From NCBI RefSeq assembly GCF_000829415.1, contig NZ_AP014637.1:973501-1037500 (forward strand): a stretch of 64,000 nt of DNA. The letters run 5' to 3'. The stretch comes from Pseudomonas sp. StFLB209 (lineage in GTDB: Bacteria; Pseudomonadota; Gammaproteobacteria; Pseudomonadales; Pseudomonadaceae). Below are positions 55,668 through 64,000 of the stretch, piece by piece. The stretch's first letter is position 1, and the number at the start of each line of letters is the position of its first letter. Made by a program: the position numbers and the translations under genes. A model generated the notes under the pieces. It did not search any database. It was not told the DNA's origin and saw nothing but the letters and a program-made list of their open reading frames with translations.

Positions 55668-56306
55668 TCAAAGCGGGCGCAGGCGGTACTGTGGCGGCAA
55701 CTGGTCCATGCCGCTGACGGTCGCATTCAGACTCTTCCAGCGGCCGTCCTTGATCCCGTAAATGCAGCCATGCACCGACAGGCTCTGGCCGCGGTGCCAG
55801 GCATTCTGCACGATAGTCGTGTGGCTGACGTTGGCCACCTGCTGGATCACATTGAGCTCACACAGACGGTCGACGCGCTCTTCTTCGGTGGTCAGCTTGC
55901 TCAGCGCTTCGCGGTTCTCGTAGTACAGGTCACGGATCGAGCGCAGCCAGCCGTCGATAAGCCCGTACTGCTGGTCCTGCATCGAGGCGCGTACGCCGCC
56001 GCAGCCGTAGTGACCGGTGACCAGAATGTGTTTGACCTTCAGGACATCCACTGCGTACTGGATGACCGACAGGCAGTTCAGGTCGGTGTGCAGGACCACG
56101 TTGGCCACGTTGCGGTGCACGAATAGATCGCCCGGCAGCATGCCGACGATCTCGTTGGCCGGCACCCGGGCATCGGAACAGCCGATCCACAGGTATTCGG
56201 GAGTCTGCTGGCGAGCCAGCTTGGCAAAGAAGTCAGGGTCTTCCTGCTTGATTGCCTCGGCCCAGCGTTCGTTGTTGTCGATCAATTCTTGTAGTGCGTA
56301 GGTCAC
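55668..56306 (-). CDS. can: Beta-class carbonic anhydrase
   Basis: A 212-residue beta-carbonic anhydrase interconverting CO2 and bicarbonate in the cytoplasm. The zinc ligands Cys43, His99 and Cys102 (GHYGCGG) and the Asp45/Arg47 pair (CSDARV) are present. Length and the WIGCSDARVPANEI region match E. coli Can (YadF). The start is GTG at 56306 with GAGG about nine bases ahead. Confidence 0.95.
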   Translation of the reverse strand: MTYALQELIDNNERWAEAIKQEDPDFFAKLARQQTPEYLWIGCSDARVPANEIVGMLPGDLFVHRNVANVVLHTDLNCLSVIQYAVDVLKVKHILVTGHYGCGGVRASMQDQQYGLIDGWLRSIRDLYYENREALSKLTTEEERVDRLCELNVIQQVANVSHTTIVQNAWHRGQSLSVHGCIYGIKDGRWKSLNATVSGMDQLPPQYRLRPL

Positions 56307-56442
56307 GGCTCGATACCTCAGAGATGATGCTCAAGGTTTGACTGGCGCAATCGACGCCGGGTCACGGCACCGGTCGATTGGAAGGAATCTTCTACCCGCG
56401 GGCCGGTCCACCCTGCATACCCCGCATCAAGAGGATTGTGCC

Positions 56443-56847
56443 ATGAGCGAGCAACGCCGACCGTTTCACGCCGAACAACCGGAGCCCATCGACGACATTC
56501 AGGACCGCATGGGCTCAATGGAAACCCTCGACTTCGATGACGACGACACGGCACGTATTGGCGACGAACTGCCCGGGGCAGAGCGGCAGCAGGCGCTTCC
56601 CGAGCGCCGGGTACGTGAAGCGGGCCTGACCGGGGCCTCGACCACTGATCATCACCCGACCGACGATGACCTGGCGCCAGAGGTGTTGATCCGCGAAGAC
56701 GGCGCCCGGTCGCCAGCGGAGCTCGGTGCAGACCGCCCCGCCGACTTTGAACTGAGCGTAGCTGACCAGGCCGACATCGGCGCCGGCCACGGGCTGGATG
56801 AAGAGGAGCTGGCGAATCTGGACCCGCTCGACGGCAAGCGCGAGTGA
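56443..56847 (+). CDS. Small acidic Pseudomonas protein of unknown function
   Basis: 134 residues, strongly acidic and probably disordered (IDDIQDRMGSMETLDFDDDD, then DDLAPEVLIREDGARSPAE and GLDEEELANLDPLD). It resembles proteins often labelled HPr-related in Pseudomonas, but I see no HPr phospho-His motif. GAGGA precedes the ATG. It ends exactly where rimI ends on the other strand. Function is unknown. Confidence 0.78.
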   Translation: MSEQRRPFHAEQPEPIDDIQDRMGSMETLDFDDDDTARIGDELPGAERQQALPERRVREAGLTGASTTDHHPTDDDLAPEVLIREDGARSPAELGADRPADFELSVADQADIGAGHGLDEEELANLDPLDGKRE

Positions 56848-57300
56848 TCAGTCCAGCAAGGTGCAGGCCATGACCACCGCGTCTTCACGCCCGTCAGCAG
56901 ACGGGTAGTAGTCGCGACGACGACCGACCTCGTTGAACCCGTATTGCTCATAGAGCCGGTAAGCGGGTCGGTTGCTGTCGCGCAACTCCAGAAAGCACTC
57001 TCTGCCGTTGAGCTGGTAAGCGCGCTTCATCAGATGATCGAGCAACCGGTAGCCCAGGCCTCGGCCCTGATTTTCCGGCTTGACCGTGATGTTGAGCAGA
57101 TGCGCTTCATCAATGATGACCTGGATGACGCCATGGCCAACCTGTTGTGCACCGTCGAACATCAGCCAGACTTCATAGGACTTGAGGGCATCGAGGAAGA
57201 TGCCACGGGTCCAGGGATGACTGAACGCTGCGTATTCGATCTTCAATACCGCATCCAGGTCTGCCTCGGCCATGCGGCGAAAGGTAATTGCATCACTCAT
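56848..57300 (-). CDS. rimI: Ribosomal protein S18-alanine N-acetyltransferase
   Basis: A 150-residue GNAT enzyme that acetylates the N-terminal Ala of ribosomal protein S18. The acetyl-CoA loop is VKPENQGRGLGYRLLDHLM, with ECFLELRDSNRPAYRLYEQYGFNEVGRR following as in RimI. Its start overlaps the end of the HolD-like gene by eight bases. The holD-rimI order is as in E. coli. Confidence 0.92.
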   Translation of the reverse strand: MSDAITFRRMAEADLDAVLKIEYAAFSHPWTRGIFLDALKSYEVWLMFDGAQQVGHGVIQVIIDEAHLLNITVKPENQGRGLGYRLLDHLMKRAYQLNGRECFLELRDSNRPAYRLYEQYGFNEVGRRRDYYPSADGREDAVVMACTLLD

Positions 57301-58120
57301 TGATCGTATTCCAGCGCGTCATCAGACGCCGCATTGCCTGCCAGACGTCAGCCTTGCGCTGCGGCTCGTCCATCAACAATTCAAGGCTTGGCAGCGCCCA
57401 GGCCGAACCCAGGCCTTCGACCTGAAGCTCACGATAAAACGCCTCGCCATCGGCCTCACCGGCAAAACGCACCGCCGGCAAGCCAATCAGCCACAGGCAG
57501 GCGCAAGGCTGGTCTTCCAGCCGTGCGGCGACGAACCCTTGAACGAAATCCCGCGCAGCTTCCGGGCCCTGGTCCATTTGCCCCCGTACCAGCAACGGCC
57601 AGCGCACCGGCTCGCCAATGATTTGCGGGCTGTCGGGCAAGCCGGCCGCACGCAGCATGTCCTTGAGCAGCAGATAGGATGGGTCGCGGCTCTGGAACGG
57701 CTGGCCGGTGGATAACTCGACCAATAGCAGGCAATGCCCGGCGCGCAATAATTGCAGGGCAAAACGCGGTGGTGGAACCACTGGAGCCCTGGGCGCTGGG
57801 ACAGACTCGACGTCATCCTTGCTGGCCAGCGGTTTGGGCGAGGCTTTAGGAGCTGACGATGAGGGTCGCGGGACTTCAATCTTCGGCCGCTCGGACGGCT
57901 GGCGGGCCTGGGGCGCTGTTACGGGCACAGCGTTGTCCGATACTGCAGCATTTGGCGCCCTTACCGGTGCCGCAGCCGGCTCTGGCTCAGGCTGCCACTC
58001 CAGCAGCTGCGGCCGCGAAGGCGCGGCGAAAGGCAGTTCGGTGCGCGGCAGCCAGCTCACCACTTGCATGGCGCTCAGATAGTCGCGACGACGAGACTCG
58101 TTCAGCAAAAGATCGGCCAC
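57293..58120 (-). CDS. holD: DNA polymerase III psi subunit (cryptic HolD)
   Basis: 275 residues. The N-terminal SRRRDYLSAMQVVSWLPRTE matches the psi start (SRRDWQLQQLGITQW in E. coli), which contacts the clamp loader. After a ~90-residue Pro/Ala/Ser-rich linker (about 45-120), the fold region LLKDMLRAAGLPDSPQII and the end LPSLELLMDEPQRKADVWQAMRRL align by eye with E. coli psi (DVLRALTVSPDQVLQL; SPALTDLRANPTARAALWQQI). It should bridge clamp loader and chi/SSB. The start is GTG with a weak ribosome site; the exact N-terminus is uncertain. Databases may label it unknown or TonB-like because of the linker. Confidence 0.75.
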   Translation of the reverse strand: MADLLLNESRRRDYLSAMQVVSWLPRTELPFAAPSRPQLLEWQPEPEPAAAPVRAPNAAVSDNAVPVTAPQARQPSERPKIEVPRPSSSAPKASPKPLASKDDVESVPAPRAPVVPPPRFALQLLRAGHCLLLVELSTGQPFQSRDPSYLLLKDMLRAAGLPDSPQIIGEPVRWPLLVRGQMDQGPEAARDFVQGFVAARLEDQPCACLWLIGLPAVRFAGEADGEAFYRELQVEGLGSAWALPSLELLMDEPQRKADVWQAMRRLMTRWNTINE

Positions 58121-58121
58121 T

Positions 58122-58130
58122 TGTGGATAA
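58122..58130 (-). promoter_or_regulatory. Perfect DnaA box at the holD start
   Basis: TTATCCACA, the consensus DnaA 9-mer, reads on the minus strand and ends two bases before the holD GTG. DnaA bound here could repress or tune holD. Occurrence by chance is possible. Confidence 0.5.
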
Positions 58131-58308
58131 GTCAGGCGCGCAAGTTTAGGGACTCTGGAAGTTTACTGCCAGTGCTGTTCCACCCACCGTTCATCCGCTT
58201 GGCCGCAGATTGCCGTGTTCCGGCGCAAGGTTGATCTGCCGGGGTGAAACCTTGCAGTGTTGATGCAGTACAATCGGCGCCTTTCATTTGCCAACGGTCG
58301 AGCTTTTC

Positions 58309-59586
58309 ATGATCGAACCCAAGCGAGTCCTGCGCGCCCTGGCCGAACACTGGTCGCTGCTCGAGCCTCTTTGCGAGCATTTCGACCAGGGCACCATGAG
58401 CCTGAGCGAGCTGCGCCAGCAACTGGCAGGCCAGCAGCAGGAAAGCACCCCGCAAGATATTACCCACCTGCTGGACGTCTGGATTCGCCTGGACATCCTG
58501 GTGCCGGTCGCCAAAAGCCCGAACCGCTTCGAACTCAACGCACAGATTCATGACTTCATGTCTTACCTGCGCCGCGAGCACCGGTTGGGCCTGTGCCTGG
58601 AAATAGAAGCTTATCTACGCCACCTGGAGCGTCTGGCCGGACACATCCAGGATGCTTTCGACATCCGCGATGCCAACGACCTGGCTCGCCAGTTGCGGCT
58701 GCTCGACATGCGCGTGCGCGACGTGCTGAAAAAGCTCGGTAACGACGAGCAGGCACTGGTGGCCGTGGCCGAGCGGGCCAAGACCAGCGACCGGCAGATT
58801 CCGCTGCGTCAGCGCTATGCCGAGGTACTGGCGACCTGGGACGAATACGTCGAGCCGATGATCCAGCTGGTCGCGGCCGATGGCGCGTTCGAACAGGGCG
58901 TGCGCAAGGTCGAGAAGGTGCTGTTGCGCCTGCTCACCGAACAGCAACGCCTCGGCCATCTGGTGGACGACGACATGCTGCTGCGCACCCATGCGCGCAT
59001 TCTGGAGATGCAGACCAACGCGCAACTGACTCTGCGCCATGCCCGCGAACTGCTACTGCCGCTGCGCGAAGAAGCGCGTCGGCACAATGCGGTGACCCGT
59101 GGCGCCGCGCTGGCCCTGGCGGCCATCCGGCGTAAAGGTATCGATGCCGTACCGCAGGCGGCCATGCCGATGTTTACCCGGCCGCAAAGCACCTTTCTCG
59201 GCAGTGCCAGCCAGGTTGAAGCCTATGTTTATGCCTTGGCACGCTTCGAACCCAAACCTGCGAAGTTTCCCAAGGCCAGCAGCACCCGCAAGGGTGAACC
59301 ACCTCGGGCACCGCGCACGGTCAAGGAAATGCTGGAGCGCTGTGAAAGCGCCCTGCCGCTGCCGGACCTTATGAACTGGCTGCTGGAACAGGAGCCCGAT
59401 GGCGCGACCGACGAACTGCTGTACTGGTTCTCCCGCCTGTCGCGCGACAAACGCTTTGCACGCCAGCGCCTGGAGCGCCGCGAGTATTTCACCCAGGAGC
59501 ATCGCGTCAGCCTGCGCTCCTTCGCCCTGCTGTCTGCCAACGGCGAGCAGCCAGAGAATTCCGAGAGCGTCACTCATGCATCTTGA
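58309..59586 (+). CDS. mksF: MksF, kleisin-like condensin subunit
   Basis: 425 residues, largely helical, with a winged-helix start (KRVLRALAEHWSLLEPLCEHF) and long helices through the middle, as in MksF/JetA proteins that bridge the MksB heads. The ATG at 58309 begins the family-typical MIEPKRVLRAL. Its last 11 bases overlap mksE. It is the first gene of the Mks operon and divergent from holD. Confidence 0.9.
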   Translation: MIEPKRVLRALAEHWSLLEPLCEHFDQGTMSLSELRQQLAGQQQESTPQDITHLLDVWIRLDILVPVAKSPNRFELNAQIHDFMSYLRREHRLGLCLEIEAYLRHLERLAGHIQDAFDIRDANDLARQLRLLDMRVRDVLKKLGNDEQALVAVAERAKTSDRQIPLRQRYAEVLATWDEYVEPMIQLVAADGAFEQGVRKVEKVLLRLLTEQQRLGHLVDDDMLLRTHARILEMQTNAQLTLRHARELLLPLREEARRHNAVTRGAALALAAIRRKGIDAVPQAAMPMFTRPQSTFLGSASQVEAYVYALARFEPKPAKFPKASSTRKGEPPRAPRTVKEMLERCESALPLPDLMNWLLEQEPDGATDELLYWFSRLSRDKRFARQRLERREYFTQEHRVSLRSFALLSANGEQPENSESVTHAS

Positions 59587-60283
59587 TCTGTCTGAAATGT
59601 CCCAACTGGCTCCGATCTTTCGCGAGCTGTTCAAGGGTTACCACATCAGCCGCCGCGACCCGGAGCTGTATGCCCAGTTGTCCAATGCTCAGGACCAGTA
59701 CCGCACGCTGTTCAAGGCGCTGGGCTTCGAGCTGGTCTGCGACACTCGCGGCTTCTATTACTTCGTGCCTGAACAGGCTGCCGCGCAGGTCAACAAGACC
59801 GCCCAGCGTCTGGCGCTGTTCACCTTCATTCTGGTCGAGCATCTGGCCGACCAGGGCCGCGACCCGATGAACGTGCTCGATGGCGGCAGCCTGGGCCGTG
59901 ATGAACTGCCTTCGTTGCTGGACAAGTACCGCGACCTGTTTCTGCAGGCCGAAGTACAGACCCAGGAAGAACTTGAAGAAAAGATCATGCGGCGCATGAC
60001 GCAACTGGGTTTTGCCAACGAAGAACTGGGCATCTATCGCTTCCTGCCGCCGATGCACCGCTTCCTCGATGTGTGCCTGTCGGTGCAGCAAGACCGCGAC
60101 CTGGCCGCCACGCTGCATAGCGACCTGCCGCTGCCGACGCCGATCCTGGTCGACGATGACAGTGACGAGAAGCTGCTGCACACCGACGACCCGCTGGACC
60201 TTGCTCCGTTTGATGAGCAGGAAACCGAGGAGCAGGCGCTGGCCCGCGCCATTGCCGAAGAACAACAGGAGATCAATGCATGA
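59576..60283 (+). CDS. mksE: MksE, winged-helix condensin subunit
   Basis: 235 residues. FRELFKGYHISRRDPELYAQL and QLGFANEELGIYRFLPPMHRFLDVC are MksE/JetB-like, ending in an acidic tail (DEQETEEQALARAIAEEQQE). The ATG at 59576 lies inside the end of mksF. The stop overlaps the mksB start as ATGA, so all three are translationally coupled. It binds MksF as a dimer in the condensin. Confidence 0.9.
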   Translation: MHLDLSEMSQLAPIFRELFKGYHISRRDPELYAQLSNAQDQYRTLFKALGFELVCDTRGFYYFVPEQAAAQVNKTAQRLALFTFILVEHLADQGRDPMNVLDGGSLGRDELPSLLDKYRDLFLQAEVQTQEELEEKIMRRMTQLGFANEELGIYRFLPPMHRFLDVCLSVQQDRDLAATLHSDLPLPTPILVDDDSDEKLLHTDDPLDLAPFDEQETEEQALARAIAEEQQEINA

Positions 60284-63111
60284 GCCAGGAACGCTACGGC
60301 ATCCGCCGCTTTGCCCTGCTCAATACGGCAGGCTACAGCCTGGGGCTGTTCCCGCTGGAACATCCGCTGTCGGTCTATGGCGCCAATAACCTGGGCAAAA
60401 GTGCGTCGATCAACGCGTTGCAGTTCCCGATTCTGGCGCGCATGTCAGACATGAGTTTCGGCCGCTACAACCTGGAACAATCGCGGCGCTTCTACTTTGC
60501 CTCGGACACCAGTTACATTTTGGTCGAAGTATCACTGCCCCATGGACCGCATGTGATCGGCGTGGTAGGTCGCGGCCCGGGCGGCGGCTTCGGTCACCAG
60601 TTCTTCGCCTATGCCGGCAGCCTCGACCTGGCCCATTACCAGAAAAACGACACCTGCCTGCGTCAGAAAGAGCTGTTCAACAACCTTGAAAGCCATGGGC
60701 TGAAAGCCTACGAACTCAAGCCCGACGAGCTGCGCCGGCTACTGGTCGGCGGTCATACGTCGATTCCGCTGGACCTGACCCTGATTCCGCTGCGCTCGAC
60801 CAGCGAACAGAGCCTGAAGACCTTCCGCGCCCTGTTCATCAACCTGCTGCACATGCGCGAGATCACTGCGGCGAAACTCAAGCAGTTGTTCCTCGATGCG
60901 TTCGAGCACAGCCTGCGCTCCGGCAACGTGGACTATATCGCCGCCTGTGAAGAAGCCTTCCGCGATGTACGACGCATGGAGCAGGACTATAACTCGCTGG
61001 TCCAGGCCGGCCCGCTGGTCGAGGCCTTGGCCAATGGCGTGCGTCAGCGTGATGCCCTGCGCGGCAAGCTGCATCGCCTGTCGCCGCTGCTCGACTCGCT
61101 GCTCGGCACCTGGTCGGATTATTCCGGGGCACGCAAGGAAGAACTGGTCATCCAGGCTGAGCACTACCGTGCCCAGCAAGACGTCATGCAGAACGACCAG
61201 CGCAACAGCACTCAGGAACTGATGCGGCTGGAACGTGAGATCAGCAGCATCCAGCGCTGGCTGGGTGAGTTGTCAGTGCTCAAGAACCGCTTCGCACTGG
61301 TCGAGGACGCCAAGGTGCTGGAGCAGCAGTTGCTTGCAGCCAAGGATGCCCACGACGAACTGGCCGGCGCCCTGGCGCAGTCGCGGCAGTTCAGCGCCGA
61401 GGATCTGGAAGAGCGACTGAGGGATCTGGAAAAACGCCTCAAGTCGGTCAAGCAGCAACTCGACCATGCGGACAACAACAGCTATGCGCGTCTGCGTGAA
61501 GAGTTCTCGCAACCGGATGTCGAACGCTTGATGCGTCTTTTCAATGGCGCGCTGTTCAGCCTGCCGCTGGGCGAGCAAGGCATCGCCATAGACGACGGTG
61601 ATGCATGGGTCAAATCGCTGGAAGCCTTGCTTGATGGCTTCAAGGGCGAGCAATTCGAAGTACCGGGCCTGTCGATCAACCTGTCGAGCATCGAGCCACC
61701 GGCCTTGCAGGCGCTGGCCGACCGCGCTGCATTGCGTGATCAGAAAGACCGCCTGGAAAAAGAACTCAAGCAGCTCAAGACCCAGCAGTCCGTGGCAGCC
61801 GACCGCACCGCCAGCAAGAGTCAGACCGAAGCCCTCTATCAACAGGTGCTTGATGCACAAAAGGCTCTGGAAGATTTCCGCCGCAGCCAGACCCTGAGTG
61901 CTGAAGAACCGGGCAAGCTCGAAGAACTGGCGCAGATGGAAGCCGCTCAGGACGAGCTCAAGCGCTCCAGCGATGCCTTTACCGAACGAGTCCAGCAGTT
62001 GTCGGCCAAGCTGCAACTGGTGGCACGCCAGATCGGCGATCTGGAGGCCAAGCAACGCACCCTCGATGACGCGCTGCGTCGCCGGCAGTTGCTACCAGCC
62101 GACTTGCCGCTGGGCACCCCGTTCATGGAAGCGGTCGACGACTCGATGGACAACCTGTTGCCGCTGCTCAACGACTATCAAGACAGCTGGCAGGCACTGC
62201 TGCGCTGTGACGGTCAGATCGATGCGCTGTATGCCCAGGTGCGCCTGAAGGGCGTGGCCAAGTTCGACAGTGAAGAAGACGTCGAACGTCGTCTGCAGTT
62301 GTTGATCAATGCTTATGCCCACCGTAGCGACGAAGCCCTGACGCTGGGCAAGGCGCGCCGGGCGGCTGTTACCGATATTGCCCGGACCCTGCGCAATATC
62401 CGTAGCGACTACGAGAGCCTGGAACACCAGTTGGCACTGTTCAACCGCGAGATCAACCGCCGACAGGTTTCCAACCTGGCAAGCTTCCGGATCGTGCTGG
62501 CACCGAACAAGGAGGCGCTCAAGCACATCGACCAGATTATCCACAGCGCCGGCCAGTACGAAGAAGGCGAGACCCTGTCGGTATTCGACCTGAGTCAGAG
62601 TGCCGAGCAGGATCACAAGAACGAAGAGGCCAAGGAGTATCTGGCGCGGCTAGTGGCAGCGAACCATAACCAGCTGGGCCTGAAGGACCTGTTTGAACTG
62701 GCGTTCGAGATCACCAAGGTCAACGGCCAGCCGGTAATCCACACCGACATCGACGGTGCGGCCTCGAACGGCACGACCATGACCATCAAGGCACTGACCA
62801 ACATGTACTTGTTGCTGCACTTGATGGACCGCGACCTGGCTGGCCGGGTGCGGCTGCCTTACTACCTGGATGAAGCAGCAGATATCGACGAGAAGAACCA
62901 GTCGGCACTGCTGGAAACCAGCCAGCAACTGGGCTTTGTGCCGATTCTGGCGAGTGTGAAGCCTCAGGTATCAGCGCATGTGGCCATTGACCTGGAAGGC
63001 GGTAGCGGGCCGAACGGTATCTATATCGATGAGGCAGACTGGAAGTACATTCAACGCCGGGAAGAGCCTGTGAAGGCTGAAGCGGTGGTGGAAGCAGAAG
63101 CAGTGCTCTGA
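60280..63111 (+). CDS. mksB: MksB, SMC-like condensin ATPase
   Basis: 943 residues with SMC-like architecture. The N-terminal head has Walker A GANNLGKS (34-41), long heptad-rich arms run through about 220-700 with a mid break near 410-470, and the C-terminal head has YYLDEAADIDEKN as Walker B. MksB with MksF and MksE compacts and segregates the chromosome in pseudomonads. A terminator follows the stop. No TOPRIM nuclease gene (mksG/jetD) is attached, so this is the Wadjet-like core without its DNA-cutting partner. Confidence 0.93.
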   Translation: MSQERYGIRRFALLNTAGYSLGLFPLEHPLSVYGANNLGKSASINALQFPILARMSDMSFGRYNLEQSRRFYFASDTSYILVEVSLPHGPHVIGVVGRGPGGGFGHQFFAYAGSLDLAHYQKNDTCLRQKELFNNLESHGLKAYELKPDELRRLLVGGHTSIPLDLTLIPLRSTSEQSLKTFRALFINLLHMREITAAKLKQLFLDAFEHSLRSGNVDYIAACEEAFRDVRRMEQDYNSLVQAGPLVEALANGVRQRDALRGKLHRLSPLLDSLLGTWSDYSGARKEELVIQAEHYRAQQDVMQNDQRNSTQELMRLEREISSIQRWLGELSVLKNRFALVEDAKVLEQQLLAAKDAHDELAGALAQSRQFSAEDLEERLRDLEKRLKSVKQQLDHADNNSYARLREEFSQPDVERLMRLFNGALFSLPLGEQGIAIDDGDAWVKSLEALLDGFKGEQFEVPGLSINLSSIEPPALQALADRAALRDQKDRLEKELKQLKTQQSVAADRTASKSQTEALYQQVLDAQKALEDFRRSQTLSAEEPGKLEELAQMEAAQDELKRSSDAFTERVQQLSAKLQLVARQIGDLEAKQRTLDDALRRRQLLPADLPLGTPFMEAVDDSMDNLLPLLNDYQDSWQALLRCDGQIDALYAQVRLKGVAKFDSEEDVERRLQLLINAYAHRSDEALTLGKARRAAVTDIARTLRNIRSDYESLEHQLALFNREINRRQVSNLASFRIVLAPNKEALKHIDQIIHSAGQYEEGETLSVFDLSQSAEQDHKNEEAKEYLARLVAANHNQLGLKDLFELAFEITKVNGQPVIHTDIDGAASNGTTMTIKALTNMYLLLHLMDRDLAGRVRLPYYLDEAADIDEKNQSALLETSQQLGFVPILASVKPQVSAHVAIDLEGGSGPNGIYIDEADWKYIQRREEPVKAEAVVEAEAVL

Positions 63112-63129
63112 GGTTTGGAGTGTTGCCGG

Positions 63130-63156
63130 GACCGCCCTTCGGGGCGGTCTTTTTTT
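63130..63156 (+). terminator. Rho-independent terminator of mksFEB
   Basis: GACCGCCC/GGGCGGTC stem with a TTCG tetraloop, followed by seven T residues, begins 19 bases after the mksB stop. Confidence 0.95.
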
Positions 63157-63170
63157 GTCTGCAGGATCGG

Positions 63171-63226
63171 CCGGGCGGCGATCCGTTTCAGCCGCAAACA
63201 GCTTCGCGAGCAAGCTCGCTCCCCCA
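63171..63226. repeat. REP-like unit, variant
   Basis: GGGCGGCGATCCGTTTCAGC then CTTCGCGAGCAAGCTCGCTCCC, a mix of the two REP styles seen elsewhere, sits between the mks and rRNA terminators. Confidence 0.6.
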
Positions 63227-63248
63227 TGCATACGGCATGTTTTCCGCG

Positions 63249-63288
63249 CGCAAAAGCAAAACCCCTGATCGCAGAGCGATCAGGGGTT
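63249..63288 (-). terminator. Terminator of the rRNA operon
   Basis: A perfect 13-base stem AACCCCTGATCGC with a three-base loop, followed on the minus strand by TTTTGCTTTTG, lies just beyond the 5S 3' end. Confidence 0.92.
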
Positions 63289-63300
63289 CTGTGTTTGAAT

Positions 63301-63416
63301 CTTGACGATGACCTACTCTCACATGGGGAAGCCCCACACTACCATCGGAGATGTATCGTTTCACTACTGAGTTCGGGATGGGATCAGGTGGTTCCAACAC
63401 TCTATGGTCGTCAAGA
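63301..63416 (-). rRNA. rrf: 5S ribosomal RNA
   Basis: Read on the minus strand, the ends CTTGACGAC and GTCATCGTCAAG pair, and the interior has GGTTCCAACCACCTGATCCC-like and CCCGAACTCAGTAGTGAAAC sequence of gammaproteobacterial 5S rRNA (here GAGTGTTGGAACCACCTGAT). About 115 nt. The 5S-23S spacer (63417-63548) holds no tRNA. Confidence 0.95.
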
Positions 63417-63548
63417 AATTCGGTAGCCAGTGCGTTTTCACACGCTGGCAAATTCGGTTATGTGAACATTTTTCGGCGTTTGTTGATCAGCTTTCGGCTG
63501 TATCGTCTTCACACACCGCCACTGCTGTGCAGATGGCTTGGGTGTTAT

Positions 63549-64000
<452 letters not shown>

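Overview
The window is chromosomal DNA of a fluorescent-type Pseudomonas (P. putida / P. fluorescens group is the best guess). The reasons are the GC-rich coding style, paired REP elements of the type GTAGGAGCGGCTTCAGCCGCGAA, Pseudomonas-typical families (DUF1652, DUF6124, GlxA-type AraC regulators, an MksFEB condensin, a cryptic HolD) and an rRNA operon that enters from the right edge. No IS, integrase, prophage module or CRISPR array was seen. The species call is inference.

Layout. 1-9.3 kb: a leftward block with a LysR regulator, a TonB-dependent receptor, and a run of overlapping genes for a flavin monooxygenase and a peptide/opine-type ABC transporter whose binding protein runs off the left edge. 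9.4-16.5 kb: a catabolic operon (FAD-dependent amine oxidase, 2-hydroxyacid dehydrogenase, aldehyde dehydrogenase, acetolactate-synthase-like enzyme) under a divergent GlxA-type regulator. 16.5-21.5 kb: a DUF6124 gene behind a highly structured leader, a trypsin-like protease, a large multicopper oxidase and an AmiD-type amidase. 21.8-24.8 kb: an amine-oxidation/imine-handling operon (PuuB-like oxidase, P5C-reductase-like protein, cupin, RidA), then a stand-alone RHS-core gene. 25.8-35.1 kb: two related sets that each combine an MFS carrier with a 2-hydroxyacid dehydrogenase and have their own regulator (AraC, LysR). 35.2-40.7 kb: a chemoreceptor, tRNA-Met(CAT), small unknown genes and a TlpA-like thioredoxin. 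40.7-42.2 kb: what looks like a complete threonine attenuator in front of an isochorismatase-fold hydrolase, then ycaC. 42.3-47.7 kb: a signalling island (receiver protein, double-domain KaiC-like ATPase, CHASE4-GGDEF cyclase, chemoreceptor). 47.8-57 kb: PhoD-like phosphohydrolase, phosphatidylcholine synthase, MFS efflux pump, universal stress protein, YjdM, HD protein, a third chemoreceptor and carbonic anhydrase. 57-63 kb: holD-rimI to the left and mksFEB to the right. 63.1-64 kb: two terminators, 5S rRNA and the 3' end of 23S rRNA, reading leftward.

The genes are mostly accessory metabolism and sensing. Import systems are paired with oxidases, dehydrogenases and lyases, and regulators sit beside or divergent to their likely targets. 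The items most worth checking are the threonine attenuator at 40.7 kb, the switch-like leader at 16.7 kb, the 154-bp inverted-repeat element in front of the acetolactate-synthase-like gene, and the perfect DnaA box two bases from the holD start codon.
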